Below are positions 11,341-23,233 of a stretch of DNA of 64,000 bases, one piece after another. This DNA is from Bugulina stolonifera. Taxonomy: Eukaryota > Bryozoa > Gymnolaemata > Cheilostomatida > Bugulidae. The translations under genes were made by a program, and so were the position numbers. The notes beneath the pieces were generated by a model. It saw only the letters and a program-made list of their open reading frames with translations. It did not search any database and was not told the DNA's origin. Within the stretch, counting starts at the first letter, position 1. Each line of letters starts with the position of its first letter. The stretch is taken from NCBI GenBank assembly GCA_935421135.1, contig OW285187.1, forward strand, positions 25,606,429 through 25,670,428. The letters are read 5' to 3'.

Positions 11341-12178
11341 CTTACTTTAAAGTCTTTTGCAAGTCCACTTTTTACACGTAACTTGCTGTCAGGTTGAAAT
11401 GCTGCTTTCTAAGGTGCTGTGGCAGCAGACATTCACTGTTATTATTAACTTAGTGTTATTTGAAGATAGATAAATCTTGTACTCGTATTCCCTCCAGTCA
11501 TTTTCTGTGGTATTGAATGTATTTATTTTTAGCTTGCGTAAACCAAGTGTTAAATTTATTTTGAAACTGGTTTCAGTATTAAACGCAAAATTTAATGCGA
11601 GATTGATAATATTTTATTATTACTATTATTGTGTAAATAGGCGCATATGCCAATTTACGTATTTGCAAGGAATGTATAATAGACAAGTAAAGAGAATTCT
11701 ATATTTTTTCTGTTTATTTTACATTAAAGCACATGTCAAGTAATATTATGCAACTGGATCTGGTCTAGTCAAGTATAGTATGGTACCATACATCTAAAAA
11801 TATTACAAGCTTGTAGTTCAAATATACACATTAATAGAAATATTCTCTAAAAGTTAATATAAATAAATTATTGTCCTGCCAGGTGTCTGCTGCTCTGCTG
11901 TTAAAGGTCATGTGAATATTTCAGAGACTATCAATGCTTTAGCATTGGTTTGCTGTGTAATATATACTCGTCTCATTGGTGATGTATACTGTCACGATAG
12001 ACTGAGATTCATATTGTTCTAGTTGGGCAAACAAAAATATTGTTATTGCTTTTTTTTATGTCATAATCAGCAATAATGTCTTGTCTGTAATAAAAGACAA
12101 TGACCTCTCACTGGCACACAATTTTGCTGACATGAAAAAATAACTAAACTACATGTAGGTAGTAAGATCTAAATGTAC
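11341..12178. other. Filler sequence, shared among type II relic blocks
   Basis: Matches 25214-26150 of unit 2, and in part 46800-47520 and the inverse of 33240-33400. AT-rich, no gene seen. Confidence 0.5.
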
Positions 12179-12186
12179 AGGTACAC

Positions 12187-12468
12187 CGGTAAAGAGACAT
12201 TTCAAAAAAGATAGTTTGAAACAGGACGTTTTCCAATCGAATATTTCGAAATAGAGCAGTTTGAAACTGTGTAGGTTCCATTTAGAAGGACACAACTCAC
12301 CAATGATTAATTTTAATTAATTAAATAAAAATATAATATTGAAAATGACAATTAGTTGAAATCTGGTGGTTGGGGCTTGGAGTTAGGAGTTTCGAACTGT
12401 CCGGTGTTGAACTGTCCGATTTCGGAACGTTCTGTTTCAAACTGTCTTCTTTGTACAGTCGCAAATTC
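12187..12468 (+). mobile_element. hAT-like MITE, same family as in alpha intron 3
   Basis: The element starts CGGTAAAG and ends GCAAATTC, flanked by AGGTACAC (12179-12186) and AGGTACAA (12469-12476), an 8-bp duplication with one mismatch. It carries inverted copies of the GTTTGAAACAGGACG-type core. The same insertion is at 26159-26453. Confidence 0.75.
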
Positions 12469-12519
12469 AGGTACAACTTGTATTATTTTAGTCCTGCATC
12501 ACTTCCCAATTATTGAACA

Positions 12520-12740
12520 CTTGTGTTCAAATCTGGAAAATGTAAGACCATCAATGTATATGATACAAGGTATTATTATTATGAACCTTTTATCAGTTTA
12601 TCTTCATGTATTATCTATGTATCCATTTGTTTGAGAAAATCTAGTGAACAGGGTTTATATTCTATATCAGTTCATTTTACTGGACAAGAGAGTACATGCA
12701 CGCTTAACTATTACATCATATCATGACACGGTGTGGCGTG
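12520..12740 (+). repeat. Dispersed flank repeat copy, plus orientation
   Basis: Matches 26900-27130, 48480-48750 and, in part, 52690-52760. The short ORFs encoding a repeated hydrophobic peptide in both orientations come from this repeat and are not genes. Confidence 0.55.
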
Positions 12741-14595
12741 ATGTAATTATCAAAATATAAATACCAAGTTCCAATTGATCCAAGAATTGAGATTATGTAT
12801 AAGACTTTGATGTTTATTTTTTGTTAGATTCCATTTATCAACCACCTGACAGATACCAAGTTATTTTAAGTCCAATCTCTGCCTAAAAACAAGCTACTCA
12901 ATATAACCTATAGCGTATACATGTTCATAGTTTTGACATTTTCAGGTTAGCCCAGATCACGCCCTGTTAGAATATTTATTTTGAGCACACTTTTTAAATT
13001 CTTGCTTGCTTTAAGATTGTTTGCCATACATTAACTTATAATATACATTGTAAATATCTAGTGAATAGAGTTTATATTCTATATTTAGTTTATTTTGCTG
13101 GACAAGTAAGAACACATAGACTTACATGTATATGCACATATCATGTCATGACCTGGTATGGCGTGATGTAATTATAAAAATATAAATAGTCTTAATATAT
13201 ACAACATCAGGTCAACGTTGAGAGTTGAATGTTTATTCTCCAGGTATTGTTTATCTGCCATCTGGAATAATATTAATGTGTTAGTCTTACTGTACTTTAT
13301 CCGTCCAGCCCTGGTATGTAATAGCTATTTGATAGCCTCTCAGGTGTTTTGTGATTGGCTGCTTGCTATGCATTGATTCAATCACAAGAGAACCTTGGAA
13401 TGATTTTGAGAAAATAATTTTTACTTTATGGTTGAATTTGGAGTTACCTAGATAAAGTTGAACATCATGTTAGTAAAAATATAGGTTGCTTTAGAGTTGT
13501 CTTCCCGATAGTTATTTTTTACGCTTTCGAACTGTCCGATTTTGGAATGTCCCTTTACCCTCAACACGATACTGAGTATAGGATGAGCTTGTGTCTGCAA
13601 CTGATAATATAATCTTGCATGAATAATTAATTTGAAATTTGAAATTTTGCTTCATCCAGGCTCCACATAATGGACTACCTTCCTGACTCCGTCTCTGGAA
13701 CATACAAAATACCAGAACTTCCCTGTCTCGGTGATTGTAGCTCTATCTGTTGGCTAATTGCCAAGAAAATTAGGTATTCCCCCTCCGGTTTGATAAAGGT
13801 TGTTTGTTATAAAGTTCTATATTCATAGAACGTGATGTCTAATTCTGTCTAGAGCATGTCCCGGAGCCTTGTACTAGTTCGTGTTCTCTCATATAATTTT
13901 GAAGTAGAGCAACTAGACAGTAACTGACTCTTGCAAACTGAAATTATTTCTTGCACAAAGATAATATAATGTTATAATCATTTGGACATAATGTTTATGT
14001 TGAAATACATGGTACATTGATGTTTATTCATTCTTTAGCCAGTGCTAAGCTATCTGCCATAGTACAATCTTTGGACATTCTAAACAAACAAACCCTGGAC
14101 TTGGCTATATTTTAGTTTACTGTACTTTGTGTTTCATCTAAGAGACTAGTTGCTGAGTGTTTTAATCAAATACACTAAGTATTTTTATGCTACCAGATAT
14201 TTTTTATAGTTGGGAACATGCATTAAGTAGCCATATTTGTGCGGAGATTTTATTACAGTTGTTTGGGAGCAAGGTCTCTAATGTTGTTATAAACTTGTTG
14301 GTTTTACTCCTCTAACTAATTCCAGGTAGAATATGAACCTGCATAAGGTCAGTAGAGAAGGAGCCTTCACCGTACTGTAATAAGCATGACAAACTAACAA
14401 ACTGTAGCACAAGAGCGTTGGATGTTCTTCCGCACATCACCAATGGCCTTTACAGGAACCCACGTGGAAATTCATGCCTACTCTCTTTTCTCGGGTAAAT
14501 ATATTATTATATATGTTTAAAAGAGTTGATCATTTTGCAACTTTCTTAATCTAATTATAAAAAATTTTATTCTCACCAGAATGGTCATATTAGAC
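12741..14595. other. Filler sequence up to the start of unit 2
   Basis: AT-rich sequence shared with 27131-28858. Another short copy of the dispersed repeat lies at about 13045-13170. From about 14612 the sequence repeats the start of the window, marking the unit boundary. No gene seen. Confidence 0.5.
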
Positions 14596-14780
14596 AGCAT
14601 GCTCAATTTTAATGTTTCCATAAATTAATATTTCCTGTTGGGTTAGATAAAAGTGGAGATGAGTTGAGTTGTTATCTTATCTTACATGTTGTACATGTAT
14701 GATGGATATTGATTCAAATCTGACAAATAACCAACATCCAGGGTATGCATATACATCGATGTTTACATGTGTGTAACCAG

Positions 14781-14833
14781 CCAATCAAGTAGCTTGAATA
14801 TTATGACATCATGAGACACAGAGCGTATAAAAG
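14781..14833 (+). promoter_or_regulatory. Core promoter of alpha-2
   Basis: CCAAT at 14781-14785, TGACATCA at 14804-14811 and TATAAAAG at 14826-14833, 69 bp before the ATG. Intact although the gene has a broken splice site. Confidence 0.78.
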
Positions 14834-14894
14834 GGAGTGTTTTGACAAGTTACAGTATTCTTGTTGTCTTCTGCCATAGCAATACAACATCAAT

Positions 14895-16696
14895 ATGAGA
14901 TCTCTCAGCTTTCTTGCCGTTACTCTTGCTGTTCTTCAGCTAACATCTGCTCTAAAATGGAGCTGGTTCAATGAGCCAGAAATCACTGATTACACCAGAC
15001 CAGAGTTCTGCGGAGACCACGAATGTCCCGGGTACAAGGTGATCAAGCAGTACAACGTAAGTATATCATATTATTATCATTTCTTCTCAAATGTGCTGCC
15101 TTTTGTGAGAATTCTACAGAATTCTGCGATTCTTTTATTTTGTCACGGAATATCGTAGTGAAAATTAATGGAATTAGCTTTTCACTCAAAGTCATGGCTG
15201 CAAATGATTACTAAAAATAAGTAGAAAATTGTATAACCAAAGGTGATGAGTTTATATGTTGGTTGCACTACTTCTATTCTGGATACCTTAGAGTTGCTTT
15301 CCAAAATTGTTAATACATGTACGTTTTCTGCTATCACAATATTATTCTATTTTAATATATGAAATTGATTTAGGGATATGAGCTCAGAGAGTACAAGCCA
15401 TCAGTGTGGGTTTCTACTAAGATTGATAGGATGTCTAGAGACTTCTGGGAACATCACAGATTTATGAAATTGGCCAACTTGAAACTTCAGTACTACTTCC
15501 TTGGAGTAAATGACAAAAGAAAGTAGATTTGTATAATACTGGTGTACATAGTACATATAAAGAGCATATTCCAATAAGTACCTGTATGTTGCTACAGCAA
15601 ATACATTAGAGGACCCTGTTTTACTCTGTGCTATTATAATAATATTATGATTACATTATTACTGGACTAGGAAGCATTTGCTATTTCTGTATGAAGTTCA
15701 ACTTTTCACCGTAAGGTATCTATCTTTCTCACTACAGACCAGACAATGAACATGACAGTTCCAGTACTGAAGAGACACACCAGAGATGAGGTACACTTGA
15801 GGTACCTGATTCCAGCCAACTATAGCCAGTCTACACCTACACCTCTTGACAAATCTGTGGAGATCAAGACCATTCCAACGACTCAGTACTACGTCAGGTA
15901 AATGAATGTGCGACTGATCGAAAAAGACAGTTCGAAACAGGACTTTTCAAAAGTGGACAGTTCAACAACGGACAGTTCAAAACGCCTAATATTTTTAATA
16001 TTATTTTTTATTTAATTAATTACATTGATTAATTAAAATTAATTATCTGCAACTTGTGTTCTTCTAAATGTAATCTACAGAGTTTCAATTTGTCCTGTTT
16101 CGAACTGTCCAGTTTTGAAACATCCTGTTTCGAACTACCTTTTTCAAAATGCCCCGTCACCCAGGTAAATACTACTATTTCTTTCCTGTGCTGTCTACGG
16201 CCAAGTCTGAAATACTTGAATATCACACATTGTGGTTATTCTCCGGAAAAGAGGAATGTGTCTACTGAATGCTACAGTAGTTGCCTAGTTGGCAGAATAA
16301 AAAAGAAAATTAATAACAGTTTCTGTATAGTCTCATCTCTCTGTTGCTCTAACATGATATAAACTTCAATATGTTTTTAGTTTCAGGTCTTGTCCAGTAT
16401 ACTGTATACTAGATTCCAGTTTAATTTGTATACCTACATCAACTAGAATTGCAATTATTATTTATTGTATGCACTGCAGATCCTTTGGTGGTTGGGCTAC
16501 AACCCATGACAGTAGAATGACAAGCCAACTGGTTGGTTACACTCACTTCCCTACCGAGTTGAACAACCTGAGGAAGGATCTGGATAGAGACAACCGAGAG
16601 TACATGATGGACACAGAGTTTTATACTGCCGAGTACGAAGACCCCTATGATCGTTACATTGGTAAGCACAACGAAGTTTGGATCCTGAAGAAATAA
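14895..16696 (+). CDS. Secreted SOUL/HEBP-like protein alpha-2, exon 2 splice donor destroyed
   Basis: Exons by alignment to alpha-1: 14895-15056, 15374-15518, 15738-15897 and 16480-16696. All four encode essentially the alpha-1 protein, with mainly silent changes. The donor after exon 2 reads GA (15519-15520) where alpha-1 and alpha-3 have GT. Read through, translation ends at TAG after residue 104, in the middle of the SOUL domain. The next GT (15523-15524) would shift the frame and meets a stop early in exon 3. Skipping exon 2 also breaks the frame. The gene is therefore probably a very recent pseudogene, or makes a truncated secreted peptide, unless the base is a sequencing error or a rare allele. 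Promoter and AATAAA (16897) are intact. Confidence 0.8.
15904..16162 (-). mobile_element. hAT-like MITE in intron 3 of alpha-2
   Basis: Same insertion as in alpha-1, with AGGTAAAT at 15896-15903 and 16163-16170. It was therefore present before the unit duplicated. Confidence 0.85.
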
Positions 16697-17353
16697 GCCT
16701 CCAATTCACAGAAGCTGTCATCGTCAGTGACGTGTACAGTATCTTGCCAACAACTTCATGAGACGATCATGTTTTCATTAACTTACAGTAAAATAACTTG
16801 ATAAATTGTTGTAATAGCTTAAGAATATTTTGGTTCTTATGGACTCTTTTGCTCTCACAACGCACAAGTCTGTTTAATCATTATGTTTTTATTATGAATA
16901 AAATAAATAAACTTAACTGAAACGTATCCAAATAATGGTTTGATATTACATACACAGCAGATGCTTTAGACTAACAAATAGTCTGGTGATGTTGTAGAAC
17001 ACATTTCTGCATATTATCTACATGTATATTTAGGCAATCATAATAATGCAAGAAATGCAACTTCCGAAAATGCCAGCTTGAAACAAAAAATTTCATTTTG
17101 AAAACATCAAGTTCGAAAATCTACAAATCACATGTAAGAGAATACAACTAACACTATTCCATTTCCTGCTTACTGTTGAAATTCCTTCTAAACTTATTGT
17201 CACTATTTATCATTTGCACAACTTTAAAAATAATTAATCATCAGTCTGTGAAAGGTCAAATCAATATAAAATGAATCACTGTAAGCCAGTGATACAGTTT
17301 CTGAACTACAATGTAAGATCATTTTAGCAGTGGCCACTTGCCATACATAATAT
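16697..17353. other. 3' UTR and flank of alpha-2
   Basis: Shared with 2086-2875 but without the octanucleotide expansion. AATAAA lies at 16897-16902. No other feature seen. Confidence 0.6.
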
Positions 17354-18107
17354 TATAATAGCCAGGACATTTGTTTATACGACCTCAGCTTGCCTGATGG
17401 ACTTTATAGCACCCTAAGTGCCAAGTAGTTGTCACAGCTCTAGCTGCATCATGACTCATACCTACATTGTTATGCATGTTTTGACCATACCTTTATAATT
17501 ACTATACACTTATATACTCATAATGTGCATTACTGAGCAATTATGTCCTTTTTATACCCATGTAAAGAGGGCTGACCTCTCAGAATTACTTGATATTCAT
17601 TTTGTACATGACAAGCATCTTTTGTTGTACCCGACATGTTTTGGGTCGGCCTCGGGTTTCCGGCCGCCCTCTTGTGGTACAATTTCCGGATGACACTACG
17701 TCGGCCTTTTAACGACACTACGTAGGCCGTTTTACCGGAAGTTCTCAAAATAGTATATAAAGCACATTGTTTATATGTTCACTGTCACAGTTGATGCTTG
17801 GTTCTCAATAATGACATTTCTATACTACTTAGACAGAGTCTTCACTTCATAGTATTGGTCGCTCCATTTGTCAAGGTCCTCGACCTTGCTTTCCGAACTT
17901 CCTGCTAGGTTGGAGCATACTCTTTTTCAGTATAGCAAACAAGCATTGACTCGGGACCACATGTCTTGAGTAGTCATTGAACTACTAGTACCTGGTGATC
18001 TTTCATGTAATGAGAAGACCTAGCACCACACATATATTGTAGGTTTTTCATTTTGGATATGCGGGCTCGTTTCAGGACGGCATACAACAATCCCCCAAAA
18101 CAATACA
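17354..18107 (+). mobile_element. Solo LTR, duplicate of the one at 2876
   Basis: 754 bp, flanked by ATAT at 17350-17353 and 18108-18111. It has a TATATAAAG promoter (about 17753) and degraded ends. It shares its insertion site with 2876-3669. Confidence 0.83.
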
Positions 18108-18111
18108 ATAT

Positions 18112-19279
18112 ATGCTTGAACTGGACACAAACTGTCATACAAATTAATTTTATTTGATGCGAACTATTTTAGAACGAAATAAAATGGTTGGTGATTGTAT
18201 GTATAACGTTGTACCAAGTTACATAATGGGATATCTAACAGACAAGGAAAGGGAATTCAATAAATATATCATTACATAATCATTATGTAATAAGATGTTG
18301 GCAAAGTCAGCAAATGCTAGAAAGTCAATTATTCCACCAAATTCTGTATGCAGCAATGGAAGTTTGTAATGTTTTCTGGCAGCAATTTATGAACAAATCA
18401 TGGCCTAACAAAACGATCATTGATTAAATGCAGTTTACGGCTGATCAAAGGGCAACTATACTACATTACAGGACCAGTGAAGTTTTAGGAGTTATCATTT
18501 CACGTTAAACGAGTAATTTTTTTTGCCATTCGACAGTCCCCTTACTGCTTCTGAAGGCTATTATTATATACATATACATGTGCATTGCATATATAATAAT
18601 AGTACAATAAAATTTATGCATCTAATTACAATAACACAAAGAGAGACAACCTGTACTTGATTTACACATGCATATAAGGTGATACAGTTGATGTTGCTGA
18701 TGCAACTACATGAGAAGGAAGTTATTCCAGACTTCCAAGGCACCCTAACGAAAGGTTTTGCACCACATCAAACTGCATTGCTTCAAGTAATAAGTTTAAT
18801 TAGAAATATTATTCCACATACATAGCTATAGAATCTAATGCTGATGTATTTGCAGGTTGGCAAATGGGAAACTATTTTGACGAGTAAAGTGCAAAAAGTT
18901 GATTCTCAAACTTGCTTTTACTATTTTAGAATATCAGGGATGAACACATGCTGTACCCCAGACAGAGCACACTATATACTTGTCTAAACGCACGATATTA
19001 TTAGCACATATTTGAAGATGAATTCATTTTATTTATAATTTTCTGGAAATGAAACCTTAATAATAAATTCTTATGAGCGATGACAGGAATAAAATCTATC
19101 ACAATCAGAGAAATCCTCAGCTATGACAAACAATGTTATCATAAGAATTCATTATCAAATCATTATATTACGAGGTGAAAGAATAAGAATATGTTTTGAC
19201 AGTTCAAGGTAGCAACTGTCATTTCATTGGTCGTTCCAGGGGAGGTTGTTCATTTCATTGGTTGTTCGGTGAAGGGTGT
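18112..19279. other. Intergenic between alpha-2 and beta-2
   Basis: Shared with 3670-5384 of unit 1 but without the 533-bp MITE. Nothing coding is seen. Confidence 0.6.
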
Positions 19280-20771
19280 TTATCTCTTCATGATCCAGAT
19301 CTCATTGTGTCTGCCGAAGTAAACAGATGGGTGGTCGTACTCAGCAGTGAAGAATTGGGTGACAGTGTAGCTCTTGCCATCTCTATCCAGATCCTTCCTC
19401 AGCTTGTTATATTGAGTGGGGAGGTGAGTGTATCCAAGGAGACTGCTGCCAACTTCAATGTTCTCACTTGTAGACCAACCACCGAATGTTCTAAAAATAA
19501 CAAATGGAACTGTATAAGCAAACGTAGAGAAATAGCTGATCATATATTCAAGGCAATTGGAGATGTTATGTGAATACATGACTGTGCGTAAACATTTCCA
19601 TCCACCAAAGAAAAAGACTAACATAAATTTTAGCGTCCCAGTTTTATTTATAAAAGCCTTCAAAATACATTTTTTTGAAAAACAATACTAACTTCAAATA
19701 ATTTAAAACTAGTTTTTAAGCAAGAGTGTAAATAGTCATATTTACCTGACGTAGTACTGAGTCTTTGGCATTGCCTTGATCTCCACGGTTTGGTCGTTAG
19801 GTGTTGGTGGGTTCTGGCTATAGTTGGCTGGGAGCATGTACCTCATGTGTACCTCGTTCTTGGTGTGGCTCTTCAGTACTGGAACTGTCATGTTAATGGT
19901 CTGGTCTGTAGGGAGAAGGATAGACATTATACGGAGACAACAGACATTTTCTGGTTCAGCGTTATATAGGACCAATACTATTAAATTACACATAGAGTGC
20001 TTATTAAAATTCTTCACCTCACTGCATCATGCTACATGTGGTATACCTGAGATCAAGACCATTGATAATGTATTTAATAACAGATAAGTAAGTCCTGGGG
20101 CTATGAAACTGGGTGAATTGTATTGTGTTTCTAGTCTGCGTTACAAGTTACTGCAAGATATTTCTACAGACTGCACAGTATAAAGTACTTACTTTTGTCG
20201 TTGATTCCATTGAAGTAGTACTGAAGTTTCAAATTGGCTCCTTCGGTAAACTTGGGATGTTCCCAGAAGTCTCTTGACATCCTGTCAATCTTAGCAGAAA
20301 CCCAGACTGATGGCATGTACTCTCGGAGCTCATATCCCTAAACAAATAGTTCCATTAAATATTATGTAACCTAAATATCATTAATAACAAAAACATTATA
20401 TGTCGACTTGTTCAAACTATTGACTCCTCTTGATAAACTTCTTTACTACTTCTAATAACCTGAGAAATATTCAATTTCACAGAATTGTATGAATCATAAA
20501 GAATTATATTAACAGAGAAAACAATTAATAGGAGGAAAGCCTTCTCCATAATAACAAACGCAATGCAGAGAGATTTTGTTACACTTACACTTTGATTAAC
20601 AATACTTACATTGAGTTTCTCGAGCACCTTGTACCTGGGGCATTCATAGTCGTCACAGAAGTCTGGTCTGTTGTACTCAGTATATCGTGGTTCAGTGAAT
20701 ATGTTCAATGAAAAAGCAGATGTTAGCTGAAGTACAGCAAGAGTAACGGCAAGAAAGCTGAGAGAGCTCAT
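19280..20771 (-). CDS. Secreted SOUL/HEBP-like heme-binding protein, beta-2
   Basis: Exons in transcript order are 20771-20610, 20337-20193, 19905-19746 and 19490-19280, giving 225 aa with phases 0, 1, 2 and canonical splice sites. The signal peptide is residues 1-19, and C39 and C44 are conserved. The SOUL motifs are those of beta-1 (GYELREYMP, INMTVPVL, NPPTPNDQ, TFGGWST, NEIWIMKR); the main visible difference in exon 4 is GYTHLP for GYSHLP. It is convergent with alpha-2, as beta-1 is with alpha-1. The near identity points to recent duplication or gene conversion. Confidence 0.92.
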
Positions 20772-20833
20772 GATGATGTTGTATTGCTATGGCAGAAGAC
20801 AACAAGAATACTGTAACTTGTCAACAGCACTCC

Positions 20834-20886
20834 CTTTTATACTCTCTGTGTCTCATGATGTCATCACACTCAAGCCATCTTATTGG
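20834..20886 (-). promoter_or_regulatory. Core promoter of beta-2
   Basis: Minus strand: CCAAT (20886-20882), TGACATCA (20863-20856) and TATAAAAG (20841-20834). Confidence 0.78.
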
Positions 20887-21314
20887 TTGATTAGTTTATC
20901 ACAAGCCATACACATAAGCCTACCCTGGATGTGAGTTATTTGGTATGGATAAGAGCCAAAGAGTGTATAAGATTAATGCAATGCAATCAGTTGATATTTA
21001 GACAAGCTCATACTATGAGTTATAAATCTATCAGTTGATCCAGTGTTGTTACAGTGTGCTATCATGTCTTACCATTACTCTCACTATATAGCATGTCGAC
21101 TGATAGTATAATTATTATAGTTATAAATGATGTGTATAAATACGTGTAGGCATTTATTACACGCAAAAAAGTCTCATTGAACAGTTTATTGTTGACTATG
21201 ACTTGTAATGTCATTGTCATTGATATTGCAATAATGTACATGTATAAGTACACAGACATTTTTTGTTCCATCAACATTAATAATATACATTGTACACGTA
21301 GAGTGCATGTACAT

Positions 21315-21862
21315 TAGGCCTGCAACGATTCACAAAATAGTGTTTCGATTTTTTCGATTCTGCCAATTAACTTTTTCGATTTTTTCGATTCGATACCATT
21401 TACGTTGCAGTAGTTCTTCGCAACAGTATTTTAGAACACTGTCAGTTGTAGTAGTTGAGTTGATAATTCCATTTTAGAATCAATAAAAAGAGTAGAATGA
21501 ATAGATTCCAGAAGCATACCCTTCTGATTGTGTGGAATATCAAATACAAATTGCATGTTTGGGGCACTTATATAATTATAGACCTATATTAGTAATACAT
21601 CTTAGCACATGATGTATTTTATAGCTATCCACTTATTGCCAACAAAATTACTAGAAAAAAATTGTGCTTCACTGAGACTCGAACTCATGACCACACGTTT
21701 GTAAAGCAAGCGCTCTGCCACCATGCTATAGTGATAACTTGGTATTACCAAGACTAAGTATATATTTAACAAGAATCGAAAATTGCGTGCAATGAATCGA
21801 TATTGAAAATACTGCAAATTAATCGTATCGAGAATCGTTATCGATTCATCGTTGCAGGCCTA
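21315..21862. mobile_element. hAT-like MITE inserted upstream of beta-2
   Basis: The 548-bp element has inverted ends TAGGCCTGCAACGAT, flanked by the perfect 8-bp duplication ATGTACAT (21307-21314, 21863-21870). The beta-1 flank near 7390-7410 has the empty site. End sequence and duplication length fit hAT elements. Subterminal TTTTTTCGATTC and its relatives are repeated near both ends. A tRNA-like segment lies inside. Confidence 0.9.
21669..21735 (-). other. tRNA-like segment inside the MITE
   Basis: On the minus strand it shows an A-box-like GTGGCAGAGCGCTTG and a B-box-like GAGTTCGAGTCTC, with TTTACAA in the place of the anticodon loop. The stems pair poorly, so I read it as a tRNA-derived relic, not a working tRNA. 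Confidence 0.5.
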
Positions 21863-22129
21863 ATGTACATGCAATTAAATAAAATAAATGAAGAATGTTA
21901 TTTTATTCAAGATATTCGGCTCATAATTTGCAGATACCTTGAAGAAGCTATACTTTTTCATGTTCTATTAAAATGTACATCTGTCTTATATCAGTAAAAG
22001 TTGTTTTCTGTATTACTATACAAAGTCATATATTTTCCTACAATCAATATGTTTGCACTAAAGTCAAATAATGAGGAACTAAGTCTAAATCTTACAACTT
22101 ACCGATTCATATATCTCACCAGGAGCTAT

Positions 22130-22230
22130 TTTATCACATCACATCATATCATGTCACATTATGTCACGCCACGTCACATCACGTCACGTCACATCACGTC
22201 ACACCACGTCACATCACATCACATCACGAA
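22130..22230. repeat. Degenerate CACAT/CACGT pentamer array
   Basis: Duplicate of the array at 8664-8780 with many substitutions and few exact repeats. Confidence 0.8.
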
Positions 22231-22443
22231 TCAAGCCACAACCAACAAATTTATAGTTTCACTGCCGAACAGCGATTATGATGCATCACGTCTTATTATT
22301 TTAATAAATAATAATAATATCCGTAGTGATTCGCAGTTCTCTCAAATCAAGAAAACAGAGATGCGTGAATATCTTTTATTATTTTCAATTTATTTTTCAA
22401 AAATAGTCTGAAGCTGCCAGACACCTTTGCATCACCCTAATAT

Positions 22444-23229
22444 TGTAATGGTTTCTGTGATTTGGTGCGGTCGCCCTTGGACGACTACCGAACCAGAATA
22501 GAAGTGCCTATGAGTGGTGCTAGGCCTTCGCATTACATGAAAGATCGAGCGGTCTCAGTAGCCCAATAACTACCAGAGACGACCCATCTGGTCCTGAGTC
22601 TGACCTTCAAACTATACTTTGAAAGAGAGTGATCCGACCTAGTAGGCGGTTCGCTAAGCGAATGACCTGACAAAAGGAAGTGAAAGTCTCTGTATCAAGT
22701 ATAGATGTGTCTTTATTGAAAGTCAAGTGAAGACTGAGACAATGAACAGTGAAACAATGCCCTTTATATAGTATAAGGACTTCCGGCCGACGTAGTGTCG
22801 GGAAAAGATGACGTAAGGCCGTCTGGAAGTTGTGCAACAACATGGCCGCCGGAAGCCCGACGGCCGACCCAAAATAGGTCGGGTTATACAAAAGTTGCTT
22901 ATAATGGTCCAATTCATGTACAAAATGAATATCAAGGGATTCTGAGGGGTCGGGCCTCTGTACATGGGTATACAAGGCATTAAAAGACTTAGTAATAATC
23001 ATACAAGTATATACAATAGTATGTAATGGGTATAAACACATGGGTACACGTATATAGACAGTAATTAAATGGTTTAACATACAATACAATTGAATGTGGG
23101 TATACGAGCAGCTAGTTATGAGAGTTTGAGTGTTAGCTGAGTAGTACTGTGACAACTACTAGGCACTTAGGGTGCTGTAGGGCTTTGTCCGGTAGCTGGA
23201 GTCGTATACAAATGTCCTGTACCATTACA
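22444..23229 (-). mobile_element. Solo LTR, younger copy, specific to unit 2
   Basis: 786 bp with perfect ends TGTAATGG/CCATTACA and flanking ATAT (22440-22443, 23230-23233). The unit 1 locus near 8990 is the empty site. On the minus strand there is a TATATAAAGGGC promoter (about 22767) and CAATAAAGAC (about 22715). TG...CA ends and these signals identify an LTR. No retrotransposon genes flank it. Confidence 0.92.
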
Positions 23230-23233
23230 ATAT

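Noticed and set aside
21669..21735. Functional tRNA-Val gene
   Set aside because: A- and B-boxes are recognisable but the anticodon and acceptor stems pair poorly, and it lies in a MITE.
22607..23155. 182-codon minus-strand frame
   Set aside because: Falls wholly within a solo LTR and is broken in the other LTR copies.
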